From the NCBI GenBank assembly GCA_020524245.1, contig JAIVLN010000002.1, forward strand, positions 372,001 through 436,000: a stretch of 64,000 nucleotides of DNA. The letters run 5' to 3'. The position numbers and the translations under genes were made by a program. The DNA is from Rossellomorea aquimaris (GTDB lineage Bacteria > Bacillota > Bacilli > Bacillales > Fictibacillaceae). Positions 43,698 through 52,612 of this stretch are shown here, piece by piece (within the stretch, counting starts at the first letter, position 1; every line of letters begins with the position of its first letter). The notes below the pieces were generated by a model, which worked only from the letters and a program-made list of their open reading frames with translations, searched no databases and had not been told where the DNA came from.

Positions 43698-44522
43698 GTG
43701 GGTACTGTCATATGGCTGGTAAAAGCACTTTACCGAGAATTTTTCAATCGTAAAATCTACGACCTTGCTGCTCAAATGTCGTATTATTTCCTGTTGTCTC
43801 TTTTTCCCTTTCTCATTGTCGTCATCACTCTGGTCGGAAAGCTCCCCTTAGACACAGGTTCCGTTCTCGATCTTGTCGAACCGTACGCACCTGAACAAAC
43901 CATCTACTTCCTAAGAGAGACGTTAACCGGAATCTTCGCGAACCAGGAAGAAAACTTAATGACATTTGGTTTCCTTGCATCAATCTGGCTTTCATCGTTC
44001 GCCATTCAATCCTTTTCGCGAATTCTAAATGAAAGCTATCCGCAAACGACAAAGAGGTCGTTCATCATCCAATTGCTCGAAGGATTATTACTCACGTTCG
44101 CCTTCATCAGTGTTGTGGTTATATCGGTTTTGGTACCAGTCGCAGAGCGGATCGTACTCAACTTTATCGATAAAGATGCGTGGTTGTTTTCCTTTATCAT
44201 CACGTTTTGGAACCCGATCAAATGGATCGTTGGGAGCCTCGTCCTGTTCGTGTTCTTTTATGTACTCTATCATTTCGTTCCAAAAGCTCGGCTGAAGTTC
44301 ATTGAAGTATTACCTGGCGCGCTTATTGCAACGGTTCTCTGGCAACTGATTTCCGTCGGGTTCTCCATCTATGTACGGTATAGTCAATATTCACTCATTT
44401 ATGGCAATGTCAAAACGCTCATCATACTGATGATTTGGCTTTACTTGACCGCACAAACCTTGATTATCGGTGGAACGATCAATGCCCTCTTGTTCAAAAA
44501 GAAATACAATCATGAGTATTAA
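43698..44522 (+). CDS. YihY/BrkB-family inner membrane protein
   Basis: A 274-residue membrane protein with about six hydrophobic segments and the family signature at the N terminus, DLAAQMSYYFLLSLFPFLIV (20 residues from about 23). WLSSFAIQSFSRILN and the C-terminal TLIILMIWLYLTAQTLIIGG also fit. Members were once annotated as ribonuclease BN, but that assignment was wrong; the function is unknown. The start is GTG after GAGGGATGATCT. The 3' end overlaps the convergent Nudix gene by four bases. Confidence 0.88.
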   Translation: MGTVIWLVKALYREFFNRKIYDLAAQMSYYFLLSLFPFLIVVITLVGKLPLDTGSVLDLVEPYAPEQTIYFLRETLTGIFANQEENLMTFGFLASIWLSSFAIQSFSRILNESYPQTTKRSFIIQLLEGLLLTFAFISVVVISVLVPVAERIVLNFIDKDAWLFSFIITFWNPIKWIVGSLVLFVFFYVLYHFVPKARLKFIEVLPGALIATVLWQLISVGFSIYVRYSQYSLIYGNVKTLIILMIWLYLTAQTLIIGGTINALLFKKKYNHEY

Positions 44523-44950
44523 ACGACGCCTTGAAAAAAGTACGGAATCCCTTTTTTTGGTCCGGTAATTCTGAAAGATTCCGGTAAGTAATCCATCCTT
44601 TCATTCGCTGTCTGTATGTCTGTCCACTCTACTTCCAAAATATCGCCATCTGGATCGGCACTACTTAACTCCCCTCCAATGATTGTTCCGTAAAAATGAA
44701 AGAAAATTACTTGATGTCCGCGGTTTTGAAAGATGGTTTCCCGGACTGAGTGCAGCCCAGTAATTTCAATATCAAGTCCTGCTTCTTCCTTCGTTTCCCT
44801 GACAGCTGCTTGTTCGATCGTTTCACCTTCTTCAACAGCACCTCCCGGTACACTCCAGAAATACGAATCTCCTCTTTTGTTCTTTACCATAATGATCCGC
44901 TCTCCTTTCTCATCAAAAAGGACGGCGGAGGCAACGTGGATCTTTTTCAT
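44519..44950 (-). CDS. Nudix hydrolase
   Basis: A 143-residue protein with a complete Nudix box at residues 37-59, G(x5)E(x7)REx(x)EExG, read here as GAVEEGE then RETKEEAGL. It should hydrolyse a nucleoside diphosphate derivative with Mg2+. AGGAGTATCGACT precedes ATG. A terminator lies directly upstream, so it has its own promoter or depends on readthrough from the propeptide gene. Confidence 0.88.
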   Translation of the reverse strand: MKKIHVASAVLFDEKGERIIMVKNKRGDSYFWSVPGGAVEEGETIEQAAVRETKEEAGLDIEITGLHSVRETIFQNRGHQVIFFHFYGTIIGGELSSADPDGDILEVEWTDIQTANERMDYLPESFRITGPKKGIPYFFQGVV

Positions 44951-44967
44951 AGTCGATACTCCTCTCC

Positions 44968-45006
44968 AAAAAAATACAAAGGTCGACTCTATTTTCGAGC
45001 CGACCT
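44968..45006 (-). terminator. Terminator between the propeptide gene and the Nudix gene
   Basis: On the minus strand AGGTCGGCTC and GAGTCGACCT pair and are followed by TTTGTATTTTTTT. It should end the transcript of the secreted propeptide gene. Confidence 0.8.
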
Positions 45007-45163
45007 AACTATTCTCCTTTATTTCATCTTTCATATGTGAAAAATCCTCGCACAGGTTAAGTGATTTTCAGATGTTTTTTTTAAGATGTTGAAAAGAATC
45101 GACTCAAAATGGGGATTTCACTTACTTTAGAGGAAATTGAATGAAGAATTTCAGTGGAGCTGG

Positions 45164-45403
45164 TTATACGGTACGTGGTTCATCATCGGGCCATACTGGG
45201 TCAGAATTAACGATGGGTGGGCTGTCCGGCCATACTGGGTCACTGTCCGGCCAAACGGGGTCTGAATTGGCGATGATTGGGCTATCTTCCGCTCGAGTCG
45301 TGTCATTTAAGCTAAGATCGACACTGTAACCTGCGAATACAATTCCCAATGCCACCGCTCCTGCACTTACACTTTTAACAATTGTTTTAAAGCGTCTTTT
45401 CAT
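45164..45403 (-). CDS. Secreted propeptide with three SDPVWPD repeats (candidate signalling peptide precursor)
   Basis: A 79-residue precursor. Residues 1-10 are basic (MKRRFKTIVK), 11-26 are hydrophobic, and a cleavage region follows near residues 30-39. The rest is exported and contains SDPVWPD at 47-53, 54-60 and 67-73, with PPI spacer segments between. TTGGAGGTGCTCT precedes ATG. It is divergent from an HTH-TPR regulator of RRNPP type, the arrangement used by Gram-positive peptide-pheromone systems. The mature signal is inferred to come from the repeat. Alternatively the peptide could act extracellularly. It resembles no Phr, NprX or PapR peptide I know. Confidence 0.72.
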   Translation of the reverse strand: MKRRFKTIVKSVSAGAVALGIVFAGYSVDLSLNDTTRAEDSPIIANSDPVWPDSDPVWPDSPPIVNSDPVWPDDEPRTV

Positions 45404-45440
45404 AGAGCACCTCCAAATAATTGAATATTTTTACATTTTT

Positions 45441-45469
45441 ATCTTAAATTTAACATTTTACGTTGTCAA
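45441..45469 (-). promoter_or_regulatory. Promoter of the propeptide gene
   Basis: On the minus strand TTGACA (45464-45469), 17 bases, TAAGAT (45441-45446): a strong sigma-A-type promoter. The spacer contains an inverted copy of the TGTTAA...ATTTA element described at 45479. Confidence 0.75.
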
Positions 45470-45478
45470 CAAATTTTT

Positions 45479-45521
45479 TGTTAATATATTTAATTATTCA
45501 AAAATTGTGTTAATAAATTTA
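45479..45521. promoter_or_regulatory. Direct repeats in the divergent promoter region (possible regulator operator)
   Basis: TGTTAATATATTTA (45479-45492) and TGTTAATAAATTTA (45508-45521) differ at one base and are 29 bases apart. A related inverted copy lies in the propeptide promoter. They are good candidates for binding of the HTH-TPR protein. The AT-rich background lowers confidence. Confidence 0.5.
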
Positions 45522-45557
45522 CATTAATGGTAAAATGGGTATGGGAGGCGATTGGAA

Positions 45558-46889
45558 TTGGAAAGTAATGTTGGTGCACGTATTAAGAGATTGAGGAAAG
45601 ATTTAGGATTGACACAAGGAGATTTAGCCGGGGATCAATTGAGCCGTGCTATGTTAAGTCTGATTGAAAGAGACCTGACCACCCCCTCCCTGCGGACAAT
45701 CGAGTATTTGTCACAAAAATTGGGTGTTTCTGTCGGGGATCTTTTAGGTGAAATCCGAGATGCCTCATTGCCCGTTACAACTCCAGAAGACATTAAACGA
45801 GGGCTCAATATATGTAAGACTCTGTTTAAAGTCGCGAAATATGACGAAGCTGAAAGTCGCTTGCAGGAACTGATCCAAATTGAAAATGTCCCTTTCCCTG
45901 AAAAATGGCTCGCTTATAAATTGTTAGGTCGCATTTGTGAAAAACTCAATCGAGATCAAGAGGCCGTGGAACATTATCGTGAAGCACTCTCTTATCTATC
46001 ATCGATGGATACGAACGAAATTGTAGAAGTTTACTATTACATATCCTTATCAAATCGAAAGCTTGAAAATTATAAAGAAGGTATTGAAGCTGCCCTCCGA
46101 GCATCCGCTCTCATCAACACGTACCATGCTGAGGTGGATGGACTACTGACGATCAACATCCTTTATAATCTCGCGCTTTGTTATTGTCGCATTCGGGAAT
46201 TCCAAAAAGGACTGGATGTCATCCATGAAGCGATTGTCATCATGGACGAGAACGAGGTCCAATTTTCCAATGGACACTTCTATATGTTGAAAGGGATTGC
46301 CGAGTTATATATGCGAAAATTCGCAGCCGGAATCGGCTCGACGAAAGCTGCAATTCAATATTTCAATTCCGAGGAAGAAACACACCGCTACATTGGTTCG
46401 AAAATCAACCTGGGAATCTTATATCGTAAACAAAATAAAGCCGTTCAAGCTTTGAAAGAACTCCATAGTTGCTTAGAAGAAGCGAATGAGCTTAAATATA
46501 AAGCCCTGGCAGTGAACAACTATTATGAGCTGTCTCTTTCCTATCTGTATATCAATGATGTTGAGCTTGCGGAATATTACATTCAATCCGGTTTAGAATT
46601 AGCTGAACCGAAATCCCACTTACATGCTCAATGTCACTATGTACTTGGCAAGATCCTTATGAAAAAAGAACAATTCAAGGAAGCCATTAAAGAATTCAAT
46701 ACCGCTGAATCTATTTTCTACACAAAAAAGAACGACTCATGGCTCGCTTTGGTCAAATCAGAAAAAGCCATCTGCTATGAAACATTAGAAGACCATACGA
46801 ATGCCTTCCACAATCTACTTGAAGCTAATCAGAAATTGTTGTCCCATGATATCAATCTAATCAGTACAGAGCTTCCTGTAATAAGTTGA
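45558..46889 (+). CDS. HTH-TPR peptide-sensing regulator (RRNPP type)
   Basis: A 443-residue regulator. Residues 5-62 are an XRE-type helix-turn-helix (IKRLRKDLGLTQGDLAGDQL, then LSLIERDLTTPSLRTIEYLS). From about 75 to the end are helical tetratricopeptide repeats, for example AYKLLGRICEKLNRDQEAVE and HYVLGKILMKKEQFKEAIKE. This is the layout of PlcR, NprR and related receptors that bind re-imported oligopeptides in the TPR groove. The start is TTG 45558, nine bases after GGGAGG. It is divergent from a secreted propeptide with three SDPVWPD copies, its probable ligand source. No other partner is known. Confidence 0.85.
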   Translation: MESNVGARIKRLRKDLGLTQGDLAGDQLSRAMLSLIERDLTTPSLRTIEYLSQKLGVSVGDLLGEIRDASLPVTTPEDIKRGLNICKTLFKVAKYDEAESRLQELIQIENVPFPEKWLAYKLLGRICEKLNRDQEAVEHYREALSYLSSMDTNEIVEVYYYISLSNRKLENYKEGIEAALRASALINTYHAEVDGLLTINILYNLALCYCRIREFQKGLDVIHEAIVIMDENEVQFSNGHFYMLKGIAELYMRKFAAGIGSTKAAIQYFNSEEETHRYIGSKINLGILYRKQNKAVQALKELHSCLEEANELKYKALAVNNYYELSLSYLYINDVELAEYYIQSGLELAEPKSHLHAQCHYVLGKILMKKEQFKEAIKEFNTAESIFYTKKNDSWLALVKSEKAICYETLEDHTNAFHNLLEANQKLLSHDINLISTELPVIS

Positions 46890-46917
46890 GGTTTTCAACG
46901 TGAGGAGGAAATCCCAG

Positions 46918-47058
46918 TTGCTGCACAAAGGGAATAAGGTGATCTATCGAGGTAAGACATACATTGTCATTTGGAGGTATGATTCAGGTTACCTGGAATT
47001 GAAAGGTGACTTCAGAATTTACCTTGTACATGAAAATGACGTGAAATATATAAAGTAA
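46918..47058 (+). CDS. 46-residue small protein downstream of the regulator
   Basis: A short frame from TTG 46918, nine bases after AGGAGG and 28 bases after the regulator stop. The peptide has alternating beta-like segments (KVIYRGKTYIVIWRYDSGYL and FRIYLVHENDVKYI) and looks like a small SH3-like or KOW-like fold. No signal peptide or membrane helix. It is followed by a terminator, so it is probably co-transcribed with the regulator. Family not recognised; it could be an effector or modulator of the signalling system. Confidence 0.6.
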   Translation: MLHKGNKVIYRGKTYIVIWRYDSGYLELKGDFRIYLVHENDVKYIK

Positions 47059-47059
47059 T

Positions 47060-47089
47060 GCAAAGGCTGACAAAGGTATCAGCCTTTGC
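47060..47089. terminator. Bidirectional terminator
   Basis: GCAAAGGCTGA and TCAGCCTTTGC form an 11-bp stem between convergent genes. Confidence 0.85.
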
Positions 47090-47092
47090 TTA

Positions 47093-47677
47093 TTACTGAT
47101 CTAATAGTTCTGCTCTTTCGTGTTCTCCGCTTTTCTTGAATTTGTGTAACAAAACAAGGAAGAATACATTAACCAAAAGATAAGATACAGCTGAGATCAC
47201 GACAATTGTGGTCGTAACAGCACCGAACATATTCATAAGGAAAGGTTGAAGGAAAGTAATCGACAGCATGATGCCCATATACCACTTGAAGGTGTTGTTT
47301 GTCTGTTGGAGCAGTTGATGGTCCGACATTTCTTTTACTACCTTTATTAATATAAGGAACACATAAAAGATTAAAACAACCTGCATTAACCCTAAGACAT
47401 CGGTGTAGATCCTCCATCCAGATAGCTGAGATCCTATACCAAAAGCGTTCATTTTCGTCTGATCCATTACGACAGTCGGAATGGAAACAATGATCAACAT
47501 AAGCGCAATCAGTTTCGAGTGATTTTTCTTCCCGTATATGTGTTCCAATAGCTCCAATCCTTGATAAATCAGGAAATACCCGACCGGATCAGGTAAAATA
47601 TCAATTACAAACAAATGAATATCAAGCAAAATCAGGATAAAACCCCAGGTTAGTTGCGAGTACGCCTTTGGCATCAT
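47093..47677 (-). CDS. Hypothetical polytopic membrane protein
   Basis: A 194-residue protein with about six hydrophobic segments, opening LTWGFILILLDIHLFVIDIL and then PDPVGYFLIYQGLELL, a motif shared with uncharacterised Bacillaceae membrane proteins. The C-terminal tail is charged. It overlaps the upstream gene (ATGATG/TGA) and GGGAGGG precedes it, so the two are translationally coupled. Function unknown. Confidence 0.72.
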   Translation of the reverse strand: MMPKAYSQLTWGFILILLDIHLFVIDILPDPVGYFLIYQGLELLEHIYGKKNHSKLIALMLIIVSIPTVVMDQTKMNAFGIGSQLSGWRIYTDVLGLMQVVLIFYVFLILIKVVKEMSDHQLLQQTNNTFKWYMGIMLSITFLQPFLMNMFGAVTTTIVVISAVSYLLVNVFFLVLLHKFKKSGEHERAELLDQ

Positions 47678-48579
47678 CGCTTCCCTCCCTTATGTTCAGC
47701 TACAATTCGATCGATGTCTTCTTGGCTAAAAATTGGTCTGGAATCAATCCTTATCGGGCTTTCGAAAGTTTCTCCAGTTGCTGTTTTCCCTTTTACTTTC
47801 AATGCCACATCTACATAACTCTTTAACTCATCATTTACTTGTGAAGAGATACTTAATGAATCGCCTTTCTTCAATTTCAAAGGAAATTCGATCTCCTCCA
47901 GTGGCTCCCCAGATACATCTGCCCAATTTCTCCGTTCTCCACTATGTGAATAGCTTATGTTTCTAGCAACCTTGATATCTATGAATTTTCCTATTTGATC
48001 CTCATACGGAAGACGAATCTCCTCAACTGTAAGATCTTCCAATACTTCATTTACTGAATAAGTACGATTTTTATTACTGCTCCCTGAAACCTGAAATCGA
48101 AATACTTGTTTGCCAGGGTACCCAGCTTGAACAGCTATGCCACCAAAATCGGCTACTACATGTGGAGAATTTCCTGCTCCCTGGTTGAAATAGGCTATGA
48201 TATCTTCAGCAGTCCAGCGATCTCCTGAACCTTTTTGGAGTCCTAGTAAGTCTTCCCGAATATCCAGAGTGGTGGATTTCAGAAAATGATGTCGAAATTC
48301 CTGTTCATGTCGTGGTTTCTCATTTTCATTAAAAAATTCAAATCCACCACCAAGATTCGGATAGGCGGTGACCCCACGGAAATCGGCATAATTCAACTCT
48401 TGATGATTTTTGTTCGTCAGATAGAATACTCTGACTCTCGTGTACTCTTCCATTGATTGATCATAATAATGGCTTAAGATGATCGGTTCGTCCAGTTGCT
48501 TTGAATGCAAGTATGTATAGTTGCCAATCCAAGCGATGACGATGACAACCATGATTAGCCAAAAATACCTTTCTTTCAA
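47674..48579 (-). CDS. Hypothetical membrane-anchored protein
   Basis: A 301-residue protein with one N-terminal helix (YFWLIMVVIVIAWIGNYTYL) and a long extracytoplasmic domain rich in beta strands (for example QVFRFQVSGSSNKNRTYSV). The start is TTG 48579, just after GAGGGGGGATAGC; upstream in-frame starts have no ribosome binding site and would bury the anchor behind 40 residues. Co-transcribed with the following membrane protein. No family recognised. Confidence 0.65.
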   Translation of the reverse strand: MKERYFWLIMVVIVIAWIGNYTYLHSKQLDEPIILSHYYDQSMEEYTRVRVFYLTNKNHQELNYADFRGVTAYPNLGGGFEFFNENEKPRHEQEFRHHFLKSTTLDIREDLLGLQKGSGDRWTAEDIIAYFNQGAGNSPHVVADFGGIAVQAGYPGKQVFRFQVSGSSNKNRTYSVNEVLEDLTVEEIRLPYEDQIGKFIDIKVARNISYSHSGERRNWADVSGEPLEEIEFPLKLKKGDSLSISSQVNDELKSYVDVALKVKGKTATGETFESPIRIDSRPIFSQEDIDRIVAEHKGGKR

Positions 48580-48762
48580 GCTATCCCCCCTCATTTCAAT
48601 ACTACATATTTTACCATATGAGTGAATCCCTGACTTCATCCTCTCAATATTCGGGTACTTCACCCTATTGAATTGTTCTTGTCTTTCCGTTATTATTTTC
48701 ATAATTCAGAAAGCTTGTCCTACATCATGCGATTTTCATCATTCAATTTAAGGAGGATGAAT

Positions 48763-49779
48763 ATGAGCGAAGTACGATTGATTCCTTATCATGTCGAGGA
48801 AATTGTTGATGAACTGACCAATGTCCCCCGGGGTGTGAAAATGATTGAGGCACCAGACGTATGGGATCAGGCGGATAAAGGTGAAGGGAATGTCGTCGCT
48901 GTCATTGATACAGGGTGCCAAATGGCCCATCCAGACTTGAAGGATCAGATTATCGGTGGACGTAATTTCACCACGGATTACAATAGAGATAAAAACAATT
49001 ATTCAGATAACAATGGTCATGGAACACATGTCGCGGGTACGATTGCTGCTTCAGGAACGAGTAGTGGCATCGCCGGTGTCGCCCCGAAATCGAAGCTGTT
49101 GGTTTTGAAAGTGCTTACCCAACAAGGAAGCGGAAGAATGGCATGGATCATTGAAGCGATTCGATACGCCGTTGATTGGGAAGGTCCGAAGGGTGAAAAA
49201 GTACGTGTCATTTCCATGTCGCTTGGCGGCCCTCAGGGAACAGATGAGCTTCACGATGCAGTGAAGTATGCAGTTGAAAACAATGTTTCCGTTGTCTGTG
49301 CAGCCGGTAATGAAGGGGATGACAACGAGGGAACGGAAGAGTTTTCTTATCCAGGTGCCTATAACGAAGTGATTCAGGTCGGAGCGATGGATTTCAAACG
49401 GAAGCTTGCCCGTTTTACAAATACAAATGATGAGATCGATTTGGTTGCGCCAGGCGTTAACATCCTTTCTACGTTCCCGGACAATCGATATGCAAAGCTA
49501 TCGGGTACTTCCATGGCAACACCGCACGTGTCCGGTGCACTTGCATTGCTAAACAACATCAGTCAAAAAGAGTTCAATCGCAATCTCACAGAGGTAGAGT
49601 TATATGCACAGTTGATTAAAAGAACAATTCCACTCGGCTATACGAATCGGGGCGTCGGAAATGGTCTTCTCACATTAGCGGTTCAGGATAAACTAAAGAA
49701 CCTTTTCCATCCTTACACCGAGCTTTGGGAAAATGAAATCAAACACGATGTCGGTATTTTGACGACACAACGTTCATAA
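48763..49779 (+). CDS. isp: Intracellular subtilisin-like serine protease
   Basis: A 338-residue subtilisin without a signal peptide. The catalytic triad is Asp49 (AVIDTG), His86 ([10 protein letters not shown]) and Ser250 (SGTSMATPH). The N-terminal extension carries LIPY (residues 6-9), the motif known in intracellular serine proteases as the propeptide that blocks the active site until it is cut off. These enzymes turn over protein late in growth and during sporulation. AAGGAGG precedes ATG 48763. Monocistronic with a strong terminator. Confidence 0.93.
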   Translation: MSEVRLIPYHVEEIVDELTNVPRGVKMIEAPDVWDQADKGEGNVVAVIDTGCQMAHPDLKDQIIGGRNFTTDYNRDKNNYSDNNGHGTHVAGTIAASGTSSGIAGVAPKSKLLVLKVLTQQGSGRMAWIIEAIRYAVDWEGPKGEKVRVISMSLGGPQGTDELHDAVKYAVENNVSVVCAAGNEGDDNEGTEEFSYPGAYNEVIQVGAMDFKRKLARFTNTNDEIDLVAPGVNILSTFPDNRYAKLSGTSMATPHVSGALALLNNISQKEFNRNLTEVELYAQLIKRTIPLGYTNRGVGNGLLTLAVQDKLKNLFHPYTELWENEIKHDVGILTTQRS

Positions 49780-49811
49780 TAAAGCGAAAGAGATGCCTGA
49801 TCTGCACGATG

Positions 49812-49842
49812 AAACGCACTGGATTTCACAGTGCGTTTTTTT
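49812..49842 (+). terminator. Terminator of the intracellular protease gene
   Basis: AACGCACTG and CAGTGCGTT pair, followed by TTTTT. Confidence 0.85.
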
Positions 49843-49944
49843 ATGCAGCAAAGAGGTCTTCTCTCTGGTAGGGTGAAAACTCCAAATCCGTGAAGTCACC
49901 CTATCAGAGCAACCCTCTGATTGGAACCACCTTACAATTGCAAA

Positions 49945-49973
49945 AAGCTAAGAGGAAGGTATCCTCTTAGCTT
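49945..49973 (-). terminator. Terminator of the MFS gene
   Basis: AAGCTAAGAGGA and TCCTCTTAGCTT form a 12-bp stem; on the minus strand it is followed by TTTTG. A second weaker hairpin lies at 49869-49903. Confidence 0.75.
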
Positions 49974-50009
49974 CTTTGCATTTTACACATTTAAGGTTCA
50001 CTCTTCCAC

Positions 50010-51275
50010 CTATACTTTCGAAGGACGAGGTGAGATCAGGGCGAATATGAATCCGATGATCGGAAAAATCATTGTTAGAAGCAGAATCTCCGAGTATCCA
50101 CCGAACAAGTCGTATGCAAAACCATAAGGAAGCGGACCGAATGCAGAGCCGATGACCATCGTCGTCATCGCAATGCCCTTGATGCTTCCCAAATACTTAC
50201 GTCCGAAATAATCTGGCCAGATGATGGATAGCGTAATCCGCTCAAGACCATTCACGATCCCCCAAACGACACCAAATAAGATTGCCATCCAATACGAGTT
50301 CGTAAAGAGAAGAAGGATGACAAACGCCAATTGCCCTATATAGCTGACGGACAGTACGACATGCACCTTCACGCGCTCCAATATGAATCCGGAAACCATC
50401 GTGATCGGGAATCCGACGATCGCCATCAGACTCAGGATGAATGCCGCCGTACCTCTTCCTAGTCCACCTTCCTCAAATATCGAAACGAGATGGAACGTAA
50501 TGCCAGTGTTCACCAATGCAGGGATACTGACACAAACGAGGATGAGCCAGAATTGTCTCGTTCGCATCGCTTCTTTCAGCGTCCACGACACATCGTATTC
50601 GTTTTCCTCCTCCACTTCTGTCCCATCCGCATTCTGCTTCCGTACGGCATTGTCCGGCTTCAAGCCGATGTCTTCCGGTTTATTTTTCATAAAGAAGAAA
50701 ACGAGCGGAACGAAGAGAATCAAGATGGAAAATCCAAGAATACGGAAAGCGTTCTCCCATGAGAAGGTGCTAATGAGCCATGCATTTACAGGTGGAATCA
50801 GTGCAGAACTCAAGAAACCACCAATGGCCATGAAGCTGAGCGCTCTTCCTCTTTTTTCGATGAACCATTGTGGGACAAGGGTGTTCGGTACCAGCGTCAT
50901 TGATCCTTGCCCGAAGAACCGAAGTAAGAAAAACCCGATGAATAGCATCACCGGCGTAAAGACAAAACTGTTCCAGAAACATGCTATCGCGAGCGATATA
51001 CCAATGATCAGTGACATCGTGCGTTGACCAAACCTATCAACCGCTCTTCCCATCAAAAACAGGAGTGAACCGGATAAGAGGGTCGCACCTGAATAGATAC
51101 CAGATACGAGTGACCGGCTCCAATCGAATTCTTCAATATATGAGTCTATGAAAACGGAGATTCCATACGTCTGACCAGGTCCAGAGAAAAAGAGACCCAG
51201 CCCTCCGAGAAATACGATGATCCAGCCATAAAAGAATGAAAAACGTGATTGTATGTATTGTTGTAGGTTCTTCAT
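50010..51275 (-). CDS. MFS transporter, oxalate:formate antiporter-like
   Basis: A 421-residue protein with twelve predicted helices split by a polar loop at about 195-220 (KQNADGTEVEEENEYDVSW). The N terminus FYGWIIVFLGGLGLFFSGPGQTYGISVF (in short blocks) and the motif LMGRAVDRFGQR are typical of the OFA/monocarboxylate group of MFS carriers. A small organic acid is a likely substrate. The start is ATG 51275 after GAGGTGGCAACG. Confidence 0.8.
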   Translation of the reverse strand: MKNLQQYIQSRFSFFYGWIIVFLGGLGLFFSGPGQTYGISVFIDSYIEEFDWSRSLVSGIYSGATLLSGSLLFLMGRAVDRFGQRTMSLIIGISLAIACFWNSFVFTPVMLFIGFFLLRFFGQGSMTLVPNTLVPQWFIEKRGRALSFMAIGGFLSSALIPPVNAWLISTFSWENAFRILGFSILILFVPLVFFFMKNKPEDIGLKPDNAVRKQNADGTEVEEENEYDVSWTLKEAMRTRQFWLILVCVSIPALVNTGITFHLVSIFEEGGLGRGTAAFILSLMAIVGFPITMVSGFILERVKVHVVLSVSYIGQLAFVILLLFTNSYWMAILFGVVWGIVNGLERITLSIIWPDYFGRKYLGSIKGIAMTTMVIGSAFGPLPYGFAYDLFGGYSEILLLTMIFPIIGFIFALISPRPSKV

Positions 51276-51516
51276 CGTTGCCACCTCAACCGTTGTATCG
51301 TTACCTGACTCATTGTATCAAAATTAAGCGGACAATCCTAAAATTTCCTATTTTGCATTTACCTTTATTATCAACAAGAAAAAACAGACCAAAAATTTTA
51401 TTAATTGGCCTGCTCATCTTCTTATCATTGAATGTGTTTAAAAGGAATTACACCTATCTCCCTCTTAATCAAACCCGTTACTTTCTAAAGGATCCGGCTT
51501 TTATCAATCTAATAGA
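51276..51516. other. Intergenic stretch with one terminator
   Basis: About 240 AT-rich bases. Apart from the terminator at 51379-51412 I see no gene with a ribosome binding site; the rest presumably includes the MFS promoter. Confidence 0.5.
51379..51412 (-). terminator. Terminator of the epimerase gene
   Basis: On the minus strand CAGGCCAA and TTGGTCTG pair and are followed by TTTTTT, about 105 bases after the stop. Confidence 0.7.
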
Positions 51517-52554
51517 TTATACACTCGCCGCTTCTGTCCATTTTGAAATGATTCTCTTCTCCTTCAATGGGTCCATGCAAGCATCCGATAGTTCACGATC
51601 TTCTTGCATGAACCAATCATGCGTATCCTTCAACGTTTCTTCAAACGGTCGGAAGGTCAACCCTTCCTGGACCGCTTTGAAAGGGTCGAGCCCAATGTCG
51701 CCATTCGCTGGTGGCATATCTTCGGATAGTCCATATGTTTCAGGTATCCATAACGGAAGTTCAACCCATGGCATCACATTGTTCCGCTTCAAAAACGACT
51801 CCGACACCCATGTGATTTCTGTCCGGTTGTTGAAAAGCGCTTTCCCTTTTTCCAAAAATGTCTCCATCATCAACTTCAATTCCGGACCAGCAGCATTGTA
51901 TGTTCCTACGATCTGATCTTCAACCATCCGGATCGTCCATTCTGCAAGGTCGCGTGCATCGATAAATTGTATTTTCCGTTCCGGTCTTCCTGGTGCAAGT
52001 ATCGGTCGGTCCTCCGCTAAGCGCATTGCCCAATATGTGAAACGATCGGTCGGATCATACGGGCCAACAATTAACCCAGGCCGGATGACAAGACCTCGAC
52101 CTTCCATCTCTTCGTAGACGACTTGTTCACAACGGTACTTCAACGGTCCATACGTATCAGGGTTCCGATCTGCCGTTTCAGGAATTACGCTGATCTCATC
52201 ATCGGACATTGTAAGAACAATCGATTCCTCATTGATCATGTCTTGATTCGCGAAATGCTTGTATACAGATGCGGTGGAAATAAACGTATAAATTTCCGTT
52301 TGATCCTTTACCGCTTGGACCGATTTCCGGACAGTTGCCGGATGATAGCCACACGTATCTATGACAGCATCCCACGTTCGTCCACTTATTCGATCGGCAT
52401 CTTTCGTCCGGTCTCCCTGGATCCACTCTAAATCAGGGAAGAGGTCTTGGTTTGTACCTCTGTTGAATAAAGTCACCTCATGACCTCTCTGAATGGCAGC
52501 CTCAACGATATGCCTTCCTACAAACTTTGTACCACCGATGACGAGAATGTTCAT
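51517..52554 (-). CDS. NAD-dependent epimerase/dehydratase family protein (extended SDR)
   Basis: A 345-residue extended SDR with the N-terminal cofactor motif ILVIGGTKFVGRHIVE, VIDTCGYHP, STASVYKHF and, in place of a clear YxxxK, the stretch YGPLKYRCEQ with Tyr and Lys four residues apart. VIRPGLIVGPYDPTDRFTYW fits the sugar-epimerase or isoflavone-reductase-like groups. The start is ATG 52554 after GGAGGTGCAAGAAAGA. Substrate unknown. Confidence 0.82.
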   Translation of the reverse strand: MNILVIGGTKFVGRHIVEAAIQRGHEVTLFNRGTNQDLFPDLEWIQGDRTKDADRISGRTWDAVIDTCGYHPATVRKSVQAVKDQTEIYTFISTASVYKHFANQDMINEESIVLTMSDDEISVIPETADRNPDTYGPLKYRCEQVVYEEMEGRGLVIRPGLIVGPYDPTDRFTYWAMRLAEDRPILAPGRPERKIQFIDARDLAEWTIRMVEDQIVGTYNAAGPELKLMMETFLEKGKALFNNRTEITWVSESFLKRNNVMPWVELPLWIPETYGLSEDMPPANGDIGLDPFKAVQEGLTFRPFEETLKDTHDWFMQEDRELSDACMDPLKEKRIISKWTEAASV

Positions 52555-52612
52555 TCTTTCTTGCACCTCCAATAAATTTGTTTTTGGATATATGTTGTAT
52601 CGCAATTACGTA

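Noticed and set aside
45141-45329. Plus-strand frame rich in Gly, Ser and SGHTG repeats
   Set aside because: It is the antisense shadow of the SDPVWPD-repeat precursor. The minus strand has the ribosome binding site, export signal and promoter.
51236-51916. 226-residue plus-strand frame
   Set aside because: Overlaps the start of the MFS gene and the end of the epimerase gene on the other strand; no ribosome binding site and no domain.
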